Shown piece by piece: positions 7,348 through 16,576 of a DNA stretch of 64,000 nt. This DNA is from Psychrobacter sp. DAB_AL43B (lineage in GTDB: Bacteria; Pseudomonadota; Gammaproteobacteria; Pseudomonadales; Moraxellaceae). The translations under genes were made by a program, and so were the position numbers. The notes beneath the pieces were generated by a model. That model made no database searches. It saw only the letters and a program-made list of their open reading frames with translations, and was not told the origin of the DNA. Position 1 is the stretch's first letter. Each line of letters begins with the position of its first letter. The DNA is taken from contig NZ_LT799838.1 in NCBI RefSeq assembly GCF_900168255.1, forward strand, positions 1,984,001 to 2,048,000, written 5' to 3'.

Positions 7348-7379
7348 AGCTTTACAGCTTTAGAGCTTTAGAGCTTTAG
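7340..7379 (+). repeat. Octamer tandem repeat across the nrdB stop
   Basis: Five units of AGCTTTAG or a one-base variant in a row (AACTTTAG, AGCTTTAC, then three AGCTTTAG). The first unit includes the end of nrdB and its TAG stop. Copy-number change would leave NrdB itself intact, since the stop is in the first unit. Confidence 0.85.
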
Positions 7380-7447
7380 AAAATGGTTTTTGAAAGAACG
7401 GCGTTTAGACAGTACAAAACGATAGGGAAATGGATAGGGTAAAAACT

Positions 7448-7714
7448 ATGACTTGGGTAATGACGAGTAAGAAGCAATTTTACTTGCATGATGATGAAAG
7501 TCTGCTTGATGGATTACTGCGTACCGGACATAATGTCAATTATCAATGTAAGGAAGGCTATTGTGGCAGTTGCCGGATAAAGCGTATCGCCAGCTCACAT
7601 GTCATTGATTATCCGTTTGAACCATTAGCCATGATTGAAGAAGATGAAATCCTGCCCTGCTGCTGTAGAGTACAAGGGGTGATTTATATTAGCCATGACT
7701 CTATTGAAAAGTAG
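7448..7714 (+). CDS. yfaE: 2Fe-2S ferredoxin, class I RNR maintenance protein (YfaE-type)
   Basis: An 88-residue plant-type ferredoxin with C34-x4-C39-x2-C42 (CKEGYCGSC) and a further cysteine cluster at 71-73 (PCCCRV) supplying the fourth ligand. YfaE gives electrons to the NrdB diiron site to rebuild the tyrosyl radical, and its position after nrdB is the usual one. ATG at 7430 is also in frame, but ATAGGG eight bases ahead of 7448 fits better. A strong bidirectional terminator follows. The three adjacent cysteines leave unclear which is the fourth ligand. Confidence 0.9.
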   Translation: MTWVMTSKKQFYLHDDESLLDGLLRTGHNVNYQCKEGYCGSCRIKRIASSHVIDYPFEPLAMIEEDEILPCCCRVQGVIYISHDSIEK

Positions 7715-7738
7715 GCTTTAAGCCAATTAAAAATTAAT

Positions 7739-7776
7739 AAAAAAAGCGCGCTGTCTTTAAGACAGCGCGCTTTTTT
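7739..7776. terminator. Bidirectional terminator between yfaE and the DegS-type protease
   Basis: Stem AAAAAGCGCGCTGTCTT / AAGACAGCGCGCTTTTTT, GC-rich with A and T tracts on either side, between convergent genes. Confidence 0.9.
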
Positions 7777-7777
7777 A

Positions 7778-7924
7778 TATAGTCGATTCGATTTAAAAAG
7801 AATACGGTACTGCTGGGATAAATTTTTCGAAGCCTCTGGAGTGCGAAGCGCACAGCAAGCGAGGAAAACTTAACCCAGCATAATGCTATTTTTAACGTAC
7901 CTCTTTTATATTGAACTGACTATA
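7778..7924 (+). repeat. 147-bp MITE-like repeat, copy A
   Basis: It begins TATAGTC and ends GACTATA (7-bp terminal inverted repeats). Inside, a GCTGGG...CCCAGC stem brackets a core containing GAAGCGCACAGCAAGCGAG. Related copies are at 18373-18520 and, inverted, 32020-32166. It lies between convergent genes. Confidence 0.8.
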
Positions 7925-7962
7925 TCGGTATTAAATATCAGATAGTAGGCAATAGACTTGCT

Positions 7963-9291
7963 CTATAAAGGCGCACCATCTCTTTCAAATAACTCTAAAA
8001 GCTCTTCACGCATACGGTCACGCTCTGCTTCTGACATCATCGGGACATCCTGTTCTGGACCTTGTAAGCTTGGCTGCTGATTACCACCAAGCATCTCATC
8101 TTGGATGACAACAGGAACTGTTATAGGCTCCTCTACTGGACGCTCCTCTAACAATATCTTCACTTGCGCATTTTTACCTTGACGTAAGATTTGAGCAAAG
8201 AGCGTGGTATTGGGGGCTTTGCGAGCGACATACTGAATTAAGGTATTGGCATCGGTCATCTCAACGCCATCAATCGTAAGGATAATATCACCAACGCGCA
8301 GACCACTCTTAGCCGCTGGACTCTTAGGAACAACGTTGAGAACTTCTACACCTGTGGAAGTTTCAAGCTGCGTAGGATCTCGCAGTTGTGACTGTATCTC
8401 GATACCGAGCCAACCACGACTGACCTTACCATCTTTAATAAGTGCATTCATCACTTGCTCAACGATAGCGGTAGGAATGGCAAAACCAATACCCATAGAG
8501 CCACCAGAGCGTGAATAAATAGCCGTATTGATACCAACCAGCTCACCGTGAGCATCAACCAGCGCTCCACCTGAATTACCGGGATTGATAGCCGCATCGG
8601 TTTGAATAAAGTCTTCAAACTTATTCACACCGAGCCCTGTACGTCCAGTCGCTGAAATAATACCTTGAGTGACCGTTTGACCCACACCGAACGGATTACC
8701 AATCGCTAACGCCACATCCCCAACACGAATAGGTTCTTTACGGAATCCCAATGGCGTTAGTCCTTTCATATCCACTTTAATCACCGCCAAATCACTGTCT
8801 GGATCCGTGCCAATCAGTTGAGCACGGCTCTTGCGACCATCATTAAAAGCAACGGTAATCTCATCTGCCTTTTCAAGTACATGAGCATTGGTCACGATAT
8901 AACCGTCTTCTGAGACAATTACGCCAGAGCCTAAGTTGGTATTGCCCTGTTCTTCTGATGGTCCACCATGGAACTCAAAAAACCGGCGCAAAACCGGATC
9001 ATTCATATAAGGATGTTCTGCCATCGTTTGGGTGGTATAGATGTTGACAACTGATTGCGATGCACGAGCAACGCCATTATGATAAGAAGAAATAGCTGCT
9101 GCTGTATCTCCCACAGGTGCAGAGGCTTGTTGCTCAGCAGGTGTGGTCCTCGGCGGTTCCCACTCTGCCTCTGATGCCATCTTCATACTCGCAAACAACC
9201 AGACAAATGCTGCAATCATTATTAGCAACAAAATCCAAGGTAACCACTTTGACAGACCAGCCTTGTTGTTGGCATTCCGAGATGACGACAT
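7963..9291 (-). CDS. DegS/AlgW-type membrane-anchored serine protease with one PDZ domain
   Basis: A periplasmic HtrA-family protease. Residues 16-34 (WLPWILLLIMIAAFVWLFA) form the membrane anchor. The trypsin-like domain has the triad H137 (VTNAHVLE), D167 (DSDLAVIKVD) and S240 (NPGNSGGAL). One PDZ domain covers about residues 290-375, which matches DegS/AlgW rather than the two-PDZ DegP. Those proteins sense misfolded outer-membrane proteins and start sigma-E release by cleaving the anti-sigma factor. An extra C-terminal tail of about 60 residues, acidic at the end (RMREELLELFERDG), is not standard. A Nif3 gene stands divergently, an arrangement also known beside algW in Pseudomonas. Confidence 0.9.
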   Translation of the reverse strand: MSSSRNANNKAGLSKWLPWILLLIMIAAFVWLFASMKMASEAEWEPPRTTPAEQQASAPVGDTAAAISSYHNGVARASQSVVNIYTTQTMAEHPYMNDPVLRRFFEFHGGPSEEQGNTNLGSGVIVSEDGYIVTNAHVLEKADEITVAFNDGRKSRAQLIGTDPDSDLAVIKVDMKGLTPLGFRKEPIRVGDVALAIGNPFGVGQTVTQGIISATGRTGLGVNKFEDFIQTDAAINPGNSGGALVDAHGELVGINTAIYSRSGGSMGIGFAIPTAIVEQVMNALIKDGKVSRGWLGIEIQSQLRDPTQLETSTGVEVLNVVPKSPAAKSGLRVGDIILTIDGVEMTDANTLIQYVARKAPNTTLFAQILRQGKNAQVKILLEERPVEEPITVPVVIQDEMLGGNQQPSLQGPEQDVPMMSEAERDRMREELLELFERDGAPL

Positions 9292-9580
9292 ATAAAAACC
9301 TCTATAAATTTTTGTAAAAACAGTTAATGATAAACAAAGTCAAACAGCTCTTACCAATCATGTACTATTAGCGAGATAAGATGCGTTAAACGCTATCAAT
9401 CATACAGGCTCAGGTATGCGAATTATAACTGGCAAAACAGCCGAATAGTAACGCATCGTGTACCGTTTCAGTTATTGAGCTTATCTACTCTTTTATCGCA
9501 TCATGTTAAACTGGCTATTATGAAAAATTATCTATGTTTTATAAATACTTGAGCTACTGAAACCGTTATAAGGGAATGCC

Positions 9581-10414
9581 ATGAGCGCGCACGATATCTT
9601 AACCAAATCATCAAATACAACGATTACCGCCCAATCCTTAAGCAAATTTTGTGACGATTACTTATCAGCAGATGCCTTTAAAGATTATGCACCCAATGGT
9701 CTACAAGTAGATGGCGGGCAACCTATTCAGCGCATCATCACTGGTGTGACTGCATGTGAAGCATTGATTGATGCCGCTATTGCCGATAATGCCAATGCCA
9801 TTATGGTACATCATGGTTATTTTTGGAAAGGCGAATCTGCGCCCCTCACTGGCATGAAAGGTCAGCGTATCCGTAAACTGATGCAACATGGCATCTCTTT
9901 GATTGGCTATCACCTACCGCTCGATGCTCATCCTGTCATTGGCAACAACGCTAAACTGGCTGAGTCATTAGACATGACCATCATCGGGGCACTTTATCCT
10001 GCTGAAACACACCCCGTTGGCAATATTGCCATTTGCACACCGCAGAATGCTCAAAGTCTTATTGCTCAGATTACCCAAGCATTGGGGCGTATGCCATTAC
10101 ATATTTCTGCGGATTATAAAATCTCGACGAACACTAAGGACGATGGGGAAAATAATAGACTGATTGAACGGGTGGGCATCTGTACGGGCGGCGCACAAGA
10201 TATGATTGAGCAAGCAGCATTGATGGGTTGTGATGCATTTATTTCTGGTGAAATATCAGAGCGTACCACCCATATTGCTCGTGAGCTTGGGATTGACTAT
10301 TTTGCCTGTGGACATCATGCGACAGAACGCGGTGGCATTGAAGCATTAGGCAATATCATTGCTCAGCAGTTTGGACTGCCTGTGACTTTTGTGGATATTG
10401 ATAATCCTGCTTAA
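9581..10414 (+). CDS. Nif3-like dinuclear metal centre protein (YbgI family)
   Basis: A 277-residue member of the Nif3/YbgI family, proteins that form toroidal hexamers with two metal ions per subunit; proposed as GTP cyclohydrolase-like or in DNA damage, without settled function. Family signatures are PNGLQVDG, the VHHGYFWKG metal-binding stretch, YHLPLDAHP and the C-terminal ACGHHATERGG. Its length is close to the short bacterial form without the inserted PII-like domain. The AAGGGAATGCC upstream gives a clear ribosome site. It diverges from the DegS-type protease and is followed by a long non-coding stretch. Confidence 0.92.
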   Translation: MSAHDILTKSSNTTITAQSLSKFCDDYLSADAFKDYAPNGLQVDGGQPIQRIITGVTACEALIDAAIADNANAIMVHHGYFWKGESAPLTGMKGQRIRKLMQHGISLIGYHLPLDAHPVIGNNAKLAESLDMTIIGALYPAETHPVGNIAICTPQNAQSLIAQITQALGRMPLHISADYKISTNTKDDGENNRLIERVGICTGGAQDMIEQAALMGCDAFISGEISERTTHIARELGIDYFACGHHATERGGIEALGNIIAQQFGLPVTFVDIDNPA

Positions 10415-10643
10415 TCACACAGATATTTATTTTATGCTGACTTGAATGTATCAGCGCTCATGTAAAGAACACCTAAAATGGTGCTGTTTTTAACCGTCTG
10501 TAGCTTGATTGTTAAGTTTTATCGCTATTCTATTAACTCCACTTGAATAATATAATAAATATCCGCATATTAGCACCTGAAGAAAGAACGTCTTGTCATG
10601 AGGCTTCCCATTTATTATAGCTTCCGGTTATGGCGCTGAAATA

Positions 10644-10704
10644 ATAGTGACTATCTAAAAACTCATTATTCTGTTGAATTAATGATTTTTTAGATAGTCA
10701 CTAT
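10644..10704. repeat. 61-bp near-perfect palindrome
   Basis: Arms of 25 bases, 10644-10668 and 10680-10704, are complementary at 24 positions around an 11-base loop. They begin ATAGTGACTATCTAAAAA and end with its complement TTTTTAGATAGTCACTAT. The arms flank no gene. The shape fits a terminal pair from a collapsed element or a strong RNA hairpin. Confidence 0.85.
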
Positions 10705-11229
10705 GAATACTATGTCTGCACAATATATTTTTAGCAGTACGGTATTCCTTTTTTTAGTGTTGCAATACGCTAAAGCACCACTGATTTGATAGTGTGTTTC
10801 TAATAACTATTAAATACGGTGATTTGCTTAGCCTTATTGCTGGACAAGCGATATTGGGCGCTATTTACTCTATTACAAATTATTTAAAGAGTAGATAGTT
10901 CTTAATATCAGCGTAGCGCAGGTTGATAACATTAGCAAACCAACCACTTAACTACGTTTTTGTCTTAATGACTTATTCATGACCTTATCTATGTTTACTA
11001 TAGTCGTTTAATACTTAGTCAACTCTATCATCGATGAAGGAATCATCTGATTTATATCCTTCATGGTATTGTGCGTTCTGGTTTTTGAGAACTACTTTTT
11101 AAAATGAAAGTTTTAAGAGAAATGTCTCAAAACTAGATTGATAGCACGTTAATAGATGACTGAGAGATAAAATTACCGCTACCTTTATAAGATTTATGTT
11201 AGCGGCGCTATATTTAAACAAGGTGATAT

Positions 11230-11328
11230 GGCACTTATGCGTTTAATAAGTGCCTTAGCATCTAAAGTACACATACATTTATACTCAATAGGTCAGCATA
11301 GAGTGACTATAAATGTATGTGCATTTTT
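11230..11328 (+). terminator. Two tandem hairpins, the second terminator-like, upstream of the MltF-like gene
   Basis: GGCACTTAT-gcgttta-ATAAGTGCC (11230-11254, 9 bp perfect) is followed by TACACATACATTTATA paired with TATAAATGTATGTGCA (11268-11283 and 11308-11323; 15 of 16 positions pair) and TTTTT. It ends 35 bases before the next ATG and no plus-strand gene precedes it within 800 bases, so it may end a small RNA or act as an attenuator. Confidence 0.55.
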
Positions 11329-11363
11329 ACGATAAGCAGGATGGCTAAAATTAGGAGACATCC

Positions 11364-12572
11364 ATGCAGCGTATTACTTATCGTGTGAAAGTATCTGCGC
11401 GAGGGGCCAAACGCCGTATCTCATATATACTGCGTCCATCTAAACGCTTACTGAGCACCAAAAGTAACATCGTTCCATTTGTTACACCTATTAAAGTAAC
11501 TCGTTTTACCAAAACCAAAAAATTGGCGCAAATATCTAGTATTGCCCTTCTTTCTCTCCCTGCTGAGAGTTTGACGACGATACATACGCAAGTACCAGCC
11601 TATGATCATGTCATGCTGGAGAGTACCTTGACCATTGCTGCTGTTCCAGGTGACAGCACGTATTTTGCGACTGACGGCTTCCAACATGGCTTCGGTTACG
11701 ACTTAGTGCGTAACTATGCTGATCAGCTCGGGGTAAAAGTTACCCTCAAAGCTTATGCTGATGAAGAAGCGGCGCTCAGGGCATTACAATCAGGCGATGC
11801 CGATATGGCACTGACCACTGCCAGTACGCAATTAAAAAGCCAGCTTAATTTATCCTCTGTCAATGTCAGCTGTGGTTATGACGCCAGTTTGACCAAAAAT
11901 GGCTTACACCCTAAAGTGAGCTGGACGTTCAATTCAGCCAACGACCCATTATCACAAAAAGCCAGTTACTTTTTATGTGATAGCATCAAGCTTGAAAATA
12001 CGCAAAAGTTAGCCGCTTTTTATAATCAAGACTTGCTAAAGGATGCCTATAGTCAAGATCACTTTAAAAAGACCCTGACAGAAAAGCTGCCAGATTATCA
12101 GTCTTCATTTGAAGAACAAGCACGTACCTACAATCATGATTGGGAATTGCTGGTTGCGATGGGCTATCAAGAATCTCATTTAAATGCCAATGCCGTCTCG
12201 CCAACAGGCGTACGCGGTATCATGATGTTGACCAATAATACGGCTAAAGCAATGGGCGTCTCAGACCGAGTTGACCCTTACCAAAGTATCGGTGGCGGCG
12301 CTCGTTACTTGGAGCAGATGAAGTCTGATTTCGCTGATGTACCAAAAACAGACCGGCTTTGGTTTGCGCTAGCCGCGTATAACATGGGTCCAAATGCTGT
12401 AAAAGGTATCCAGCGTAAGTTGAGTGCTAATGGTATCAATGATAAAAGTTGGGCAAATATATATGCCTATTTATCTGAAAACAAAGCTTCGAACAGCCGC
12501 TATGGTCAAGCGATGCATTATGTGACTAATATCAGAAGTTATCTTGAGACGATTAAGACCACCACTGTCTAA
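11364..12572 (+). CDS. mltF: MltF-like membrane-bound lytic transglycosylase
   Basis: A peptidoglycan-cleaving lytic transglycosylase in two parts: a substrate-binding-protein-like module (about residues 85-235; GFGYDLVRNYADQLG, LQSGDADMALT) and a C-terminal SLT domain (about 250-395) with the catalytic E270 (AMGYQESHLN), GIMMLT and AAYNMGP. This order is that of MltF. At 402 residues it is shorter than the roughly 500 of E. coli MltF because the binding module is reduced. The first 50 residues are strongly basic, and the only hydrophobic stretch (about 55-66) is weak, so export signal and start are uncertain; no other ATG precedes the domain. AGGAGA precedes the ATG. Confidence 0.88.
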   Translation: MQRITYRVKVSARGAKRRISYILRPSKRLLSTKSNIVPFVTPIKVTRFTKTKKLAQISSIALLSLPAESLTTIHTQVPAYDHVMLESTLTIAAVPGDSTYFATDGFQHGFGYDLVRNYADQLGVKVTLKAYADEEAALRALQSGDADMALTTASTQLKSQLNLSSVNVSCGYDASLTKNGLHPKVSWTFNSANDPLSQKASYFLCDSIKLENTQKLAAFYNQDLLKDAYSQDHFKKTLTEKLPDYQSSFEEQARTYNHDWELLVAMGYQESHLNANAVSPTGVRGIMMLTNNTAKAMGVSDRVDPYQSIGGGARYLEQMKSDFADVPKTDRLWFALAAYNMGPNAVKGIQRKLSANGINDKSWANIYAYLSENKASNSRYGQAMHYVTNIRSYLETIKTTTV

Positions 12573-12650
12573 TGACCGCTTTTACTTTTAGTTTAATAAC
12601 TTTACTTAAAAGCAGTTAACTAAAAATTTCTAAATATAGATAGCCAAATA

Positions 12651-12682
12651 AAAAGCTGCCCTTTCATAAGAGCAGCTTTTTT
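12651..12682. terminator. Terminator between mltF and mltD
   Basis: AAAAGCTGC / GCAGCTTTT with inner CTT/AAG pairs and T/A tracts, between convergent genes. Confidence 0.85.
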
Positions 12683-12713
12683 AATGCATAGCATTTATTA
12701 AAATATGAATAGC

Positions 12714-15700
12714 TTAGCGATTAGGTACCGTGAGGCGTTGACCGCGTTGCAGCATCGTATCCACTGCAATGTTATTCATATCAGCAAGCTCTTTGGTTGA
12801 CACGCCATATTTACGTGCCAGTCCAATTAAACTATCTCCTGACCCAACGGTATAGCTGACCGTTACTTTCGGTACTTTAATCGTCTGCCCACGCTGTAAC
12901 TGTGCACCAGTTGCCATGTTATTGGTAGCAGCTAAATCTTCTACTGAAACACCAAAACGACGTGCTAGCGCAATGAGTCCATCACCAGACTGAACTTTGT
13001 AACTCTCTGTGTTGCCAAGCTTTTTGCCGCTACTGCTATTGGCAGTCGACGTATTGGTACTGCTTTTCGTCTCTGCAGCAATAGTAGCACTGTTACTCTT
13101 ATTGTTGGTACTGGTAGCAGCACTGCTGTTACTAGAACTACTGACGCTACCTTTAGCAGGAATGGTAATCGTACGACCAAGTATCAAATTAGAATTGGTT
13201 TTCAAATTATTCGCTGTTGCCAAATCACTCAAGCCAATATTGTAGCGTTGGGCGACAGCCGTTAAGGTATCGCCTGATTTAACCTTGTAGCTAACCGCTT
13301 CATCATTGAGCTGACGATCCACCAACTCTTTAGATACTGGCACTTTAATCGTTTGTCCACGTTGCAAGCGCGCCTTTGCATCAAAGTTACTGTTTACGGC
13401 AGCAATTTCTTCGGCACTAACACCAATGCTATTAGCAATGCCAATTAAAGTATCCCCTGATTTGACTTTATAATTGGTCGTTGGCACTGAGCTTGAACCA
13501 CTGGCTTTACTGCTATTGCTAGTATTATTCGTTGTACTACTAGGCGTACTACTCACAGATGTAAAGTCAACACTGGCAGGCACTTTCAATGTTTGACCGA
13601 CATACAATGAATCCGTCGTGCCAATGTTATTTAAGCTGGCTAACGTCTCGGTTGACACATTAAATTGGCGGGCGAGCGCAATCAAGCCATCGCCTGCTTT
13701 TACTTTATAGTTTTTGGTCGCAGTCGATGTCTTACTTGGTTTCGTCGATGGTGCAGCCGGTGTGCTAACTGGTGCGGTTACTTTACCAGGGACAAGCCAT
13801 AATTTTTGACCGCGTAGCAAGTCAGCTCTACTGCTCAAGTTATTATAGGTTGCAAGCTGGGTCACTGATAAATCAAAGCGATTGGCAGTGCCTATTAAGG
13901 TATCTCCACCTTGTACCACATAGCTTTCAGGCTGGCTTGCTATGGTACTTTTAGCCGTGCTTAACGGCTCAATAGTTTTGGCATTATATAAATATAAGGT
14001 ACTGCCAGACAGCAGCTTGGCACTGGCATCCATCTGGTTCCATTCAGCAATATCGCGCCAGCTTACACCAGAGCGACTGGCAATATTAGCTAAAGTATCA
14101 CCACGTTTGACCGTATAAGTAGTTCGTGTGCCTTGAGGTTTTGGTTTACTGACTGAGGTTTTTGGAAAGCTCAGTTTCTTCTCTTTTCCCGTGGCTTCTA
14201 AGACAGACTGTTGCGTCTGGACTGCCGATAGATTGATATTACCATCCGCGTTAATGACATTGGTTTCAGGCGTATTAATTCGGATTTGACTGGCAATAAA
14301 ATCACGCTCTGCTTTACTTAGCGGCGGCTCTTGAGTGATGGTATTGTTCTGGGTAATTTGCGCCGATGTGGTCGGTAAGCTGTTACTGCTTTTTAGCTCA
14401 GCATTAATTTTATTCGTTTCTGCTGATGTTAGCGGTGGCTCAGTACGAACTGATGCATTGCCGCTATAAACAGAGCTACTCGTCGGTGATGCAGTTGGTG
14501 AGATATAGCTTGTGGTCTGCTGCGGTACACTGGCGCTGGCAGCATAATCAGCAAGGGCACTACCAGTAGAGGGCAATGAGGTGCTGCCAGTATAAGGCTT
14601 ATTATTATAGCTTGGTGTCGTCGAGCCAGAATAGCTTGGCGTTGTGTTGCTGCTAGCGTTACTAGAAGCAATGACATTACTACTGCCGTTACCTCTTAGC
14701 GCGCTCAACTTAGCGTCAGTAGAGAGACTGATATCATTAGGAATAATAATACGCTGCGGACCTGATGAATCGATACGTGCTGAGGTCAGCGCCGTATTTA
14801 GTCTTTCTAATTCGTCGTAGCTAACACCGGTCACTTGTGATACTTCAGCTAAGCTCACGCCGTAATTAACTGGCACACTACGGAAATGTTGGCGGTTAGC
14901 GATAGCCGGCAGGTAGACACCATATTGCTCAGGTTTGGCGACGATTTCGGCAACTGCCAAAAAGCGCGGCACATAGTTCATGGTCTCAGTTGGCAATCTT
15001 AGTGACCAGTAGTCGGTTGGTAAGCCTTGAGCTCTATTGGCATCAATGGCCTTTTGCACACGACCGGGGCCCGCATTATAAGCGGCCAAAGCCAATTCCC
15101 AACTACCAAACTGATTGTGCAATGCCGTCAAAAAGTCATAAGCGGCACGCGTTGATTCGATCACATCACGGCGACCATCGTAAGTACTACTTTGATTTAG
15201 ACCATAAATACGTCCAGTACTGGGAATAAACTGCCATAAGCCTGCCGCTGCTGCACTACTTGTACCACTTGGATCGTAGGAGCTTTCAATCACAGGTAGC
15301 AAAGCCAGTTCAGTTGGGATATTACGGCGTTCAGCTTCTCGTACGGTGTGATAAATATAGCGACTGGCACGCGCCGTTAAGCGGTTTAGATAGTCTTGTC
15401 TACTGGTAAACCAGCCTTTTTGTGCTTCAATACGCTGATTATAAACTGGTTGTCCACCGTTCATGCGATAGCCCGCACGGAGGCGATTCCACAAGTCACC
15501 ATATTGTTGAATCGCAAGTTTATTGCCTTCAACCATCGTCATGTCGGTGGCTTCTAATAAATCAGCCAGCTCATCTAAGCTTTCGGCATCTAAGAACGCC
15601 GTTGAATAGTCAGCGTTAGTCGTTGGCTTAGCAGCTTGATTGGTAGGACGCTTCGTAATCACAGCTGAGCTGCCGGTCGCACCTGTATTTTTCACCGCTG

Positions 15701-15794
15701 TTGTATTACTACAAGCACTGATAAGTAAAGTCGACACCGCAAGCGTCAGTGGTAAAGCAATGAATGAGCGATAGTTTGATGACACAGTAGACAT
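12714..15794 (-). CDS. mltD: MltD-like lytic transglycosylase lipoprotein with seven LysM repeats
   Basis: A 1026-residue outer-membrane murein hydrolase. The lipobox ends at C28 (LLISAC). The SLT domain covers about residues 140-300, with catalytic E170 (LPVIESSYDP) and AAYNAGPGR, the MltD subfamily pattern. A degenerate LysM-like unit comes next (about 306-355), then a Ser/Thr/Pro-rich spacer of about 200 residues. Seven clear LysM units (Y-x-V-x-x-GD-x-L ... G-x-x-L-x-V-P) fill the C-terminal half, joined by Ser/Asn/Thr linkers. E. coli MltD has 452 residues and two or three LysM units, so this version is much enlarged. LysM binds peptidoglycan and should spread the enzyme across the wall. 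It is convergent with mltF. Confidence 0.93.
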   Translation of the reverse strand: MSTVSSNYRSFIALPLTLAVSTLLISACSNTTAVKNTGATGSSAVITKRPTNQAAKPTTNADYSTAFLDAESLDELADLLEATDMTMVEGNKLAIQQYGDLWNRLRAGYRMNGGQPVYNQRIEAQKGWFTSRQDYLNRLTARASRYIYHTVREAERRNIPTELALLPVIESSYDPSGTSSAAAAGLWQFIPSTGRIYGLNQSSTYDGRRDVIESTRAAYDFLTALHNQFGSWELALAAYNAGPGRVQKAIDANRAQGLPTDYWSLRLPTETMNYVPRFLAVAEIVAKPEQYGVYLPAIANRQHFRSVPVNYGVSLAEVSQVTGVSYDELERLNTALTSARIDSSGPQRIIIPNDISLSTDAKLSALRGNGSSNVIASSNASSNTTPSYSGSTTPSYNNKPYTGSTSLPSTGSALADYAASASVPQQTTSYISPTASPTSSSVYSGNASVRTEPPLTSAETNKINAELKSSNSLPTTSAQITQNNTITQEPPLSKAERDFIASQIRINTPETNVINADGNINLSAVQTQQSVLEATGKEKKLSFPKTSVSKPKPQGTRTTYTVKRGDTLANIASRSGVSWRDIAEWNQMDASAKLLSGSTLYLYNAKTIEPLSTAKSTIASQPESYVVQGGDTLIGTANRFDLSVTQLATYNNLSSRADLLRGQKLWLVPGKVTAPVSTPAAPSTKPSKTSTATKNYKVKAGDGLIALARQFNVSTETLASLNNIGTTDSLYVGQTLKVPASVDFTSVSSTPSSTTNNTSNSSKASGSSSVPTTNYKVKSGDTLIGIANSIGVSAEEIAAVNSNFDAKARLQRGQTIKVPVSKELVDRQLNDEAVSYKVKSGDTLTAVAQRYNIGLSDLATANNLKTNSNLILGRTITIPAKGSVSSSSNSSAATSTNNKSNSATIAAETKSSTNTSTANSSSGKKLGNTESYKVQSGDGLIALARRFGVSVEDLAATNNMATGAQLQRGQTIKVPKVTVSYTVGSGDSLIGLARKYGVSTKELADMNNIAVDTMLQRGQRLTVPNR

Positions 15795-16081
15795 GATAGT
15801 GGAAGTTTCCTAACAACAAGAAGTGATAAAATAAAGTTGATTGACAGTATAGTACGCAATATCAAACAAAGACCAGCCCAATATAAAAGATAATGCACAA
15901 AATCTAATCTGCCGTATCTTTTGGTGACGAAAGATCTTTGTTATTAACCTACTTTATTCAGTAATGATGTTTAAGCAATGATACTTAAGCAACGCGGTTC
16001 ATGGTGGCCAATCAACCGTGATTTGATAGCCATTAGTTAGTATCTGTTTTTTATAGCTATTGTTAGTAGCTATTAATGTCA

Positions 16082-16576
16082 TTAGTTAATAGCCACTTGT
16101 GAGACGGCGCGTAAAAGTACCGCGTTACCAGTAGATAAAGTCAATGTCACTCTCGAGGTGGTTACAAACGAGACTCTTTGACCATCTTTTACCCAGCTCT
16201 CATTGGTCGTCACATTGGCTTTTGCTTGTGAGCCCGTAATTACAATATTATCAACACTGATATCGTAGCGATAATTCGAGGTATTGCTCCAACTATTCTG
16301 GAGTAATTTTAGATAAGCATCTTTATCTAAGCTAGTAGATTTGCCTTTTCTTGACATTGAAATCAATGCATCATCAGACACTAAGCGCGCTATCTGATTG
16401 ATGTTTTGGCTATTGGCTGATGCTTTCATAGCGGCGGCGTAATTTTGTACTAAAGATTCCGTCATGTCTGCTGCTTGCGCACTAATACTCATCGTGCTGG
16501 CAGCGGCAACGACTGTAGCCACGCTAGCGCTTTTTATCAATAGAGGCAACAGCCCCTTCCCCAATAGTTTTTTCAT
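16082..16576 (-). CDS. Secreted NTF2-like (SnoaL-type) hypothetical protein
   Basis: A 164-residue exported protein. The signal peptide covers residues 1 to about 35 (SASVATVVAAAS, cleavage near ISAQA-AD). The mature part begins with a helix (SLVQNYAAAMKASANSQNINQIARLVSDDALISM) and continues as strands ending SRVTLTLSTGNAVLLRAVSQVAIN, the cone-shaped NTF2-like layout. No catalytic residues can be assigned. It stands as a single gene behind the MltD gene on the same strand, with 287 bases between. The same fold is used for many small ligand-binding or assembly roles, so no function is given. Confidence 0.65.
   Translation of the reverse strand: MKKLLGKGLLPLLIKSASVATVVAAASTMSISAQAADMTESLVQNYAAAMKASANSQNINQIARLVSDDALISMSRKGKSTSLDKDAYLKLLQNSWSNTSNYRYDISVDNIVITGSQAKANVTTNESWVKDGQRVSFVTTSRVTLTLSTGNAVLLRAVSQVAIN

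Larger units (their letters stand above)
10415..11363. other. 0.95-kb non-coding stretch with several strong inverted repeats
   Basis: No coding frame is convincing on either strand. The stretch contains the dyads at 10644-10704, 11230-11254 and 11268-11328 listed separately and a weaker one near 11036-11066 (ATGAAGGA...TCCTTCAT). It is AT-rich. It may contain small RNAs or a decayed mobile element. Confidence 0.5.

Noticed and set aside
13009..13245. Plus-strand open frame rich in Leu and Val
   Set aside because: It is antisense to the Ser/Asn-rich linkers of MltD; the composition is a shadow effect.
12714..14150. Regularly spaced similar DNA units, CRISPR-like at first sight
   Set aside because: They are the coding repeats of LysM domains, in frame and with linkers of unequal length.
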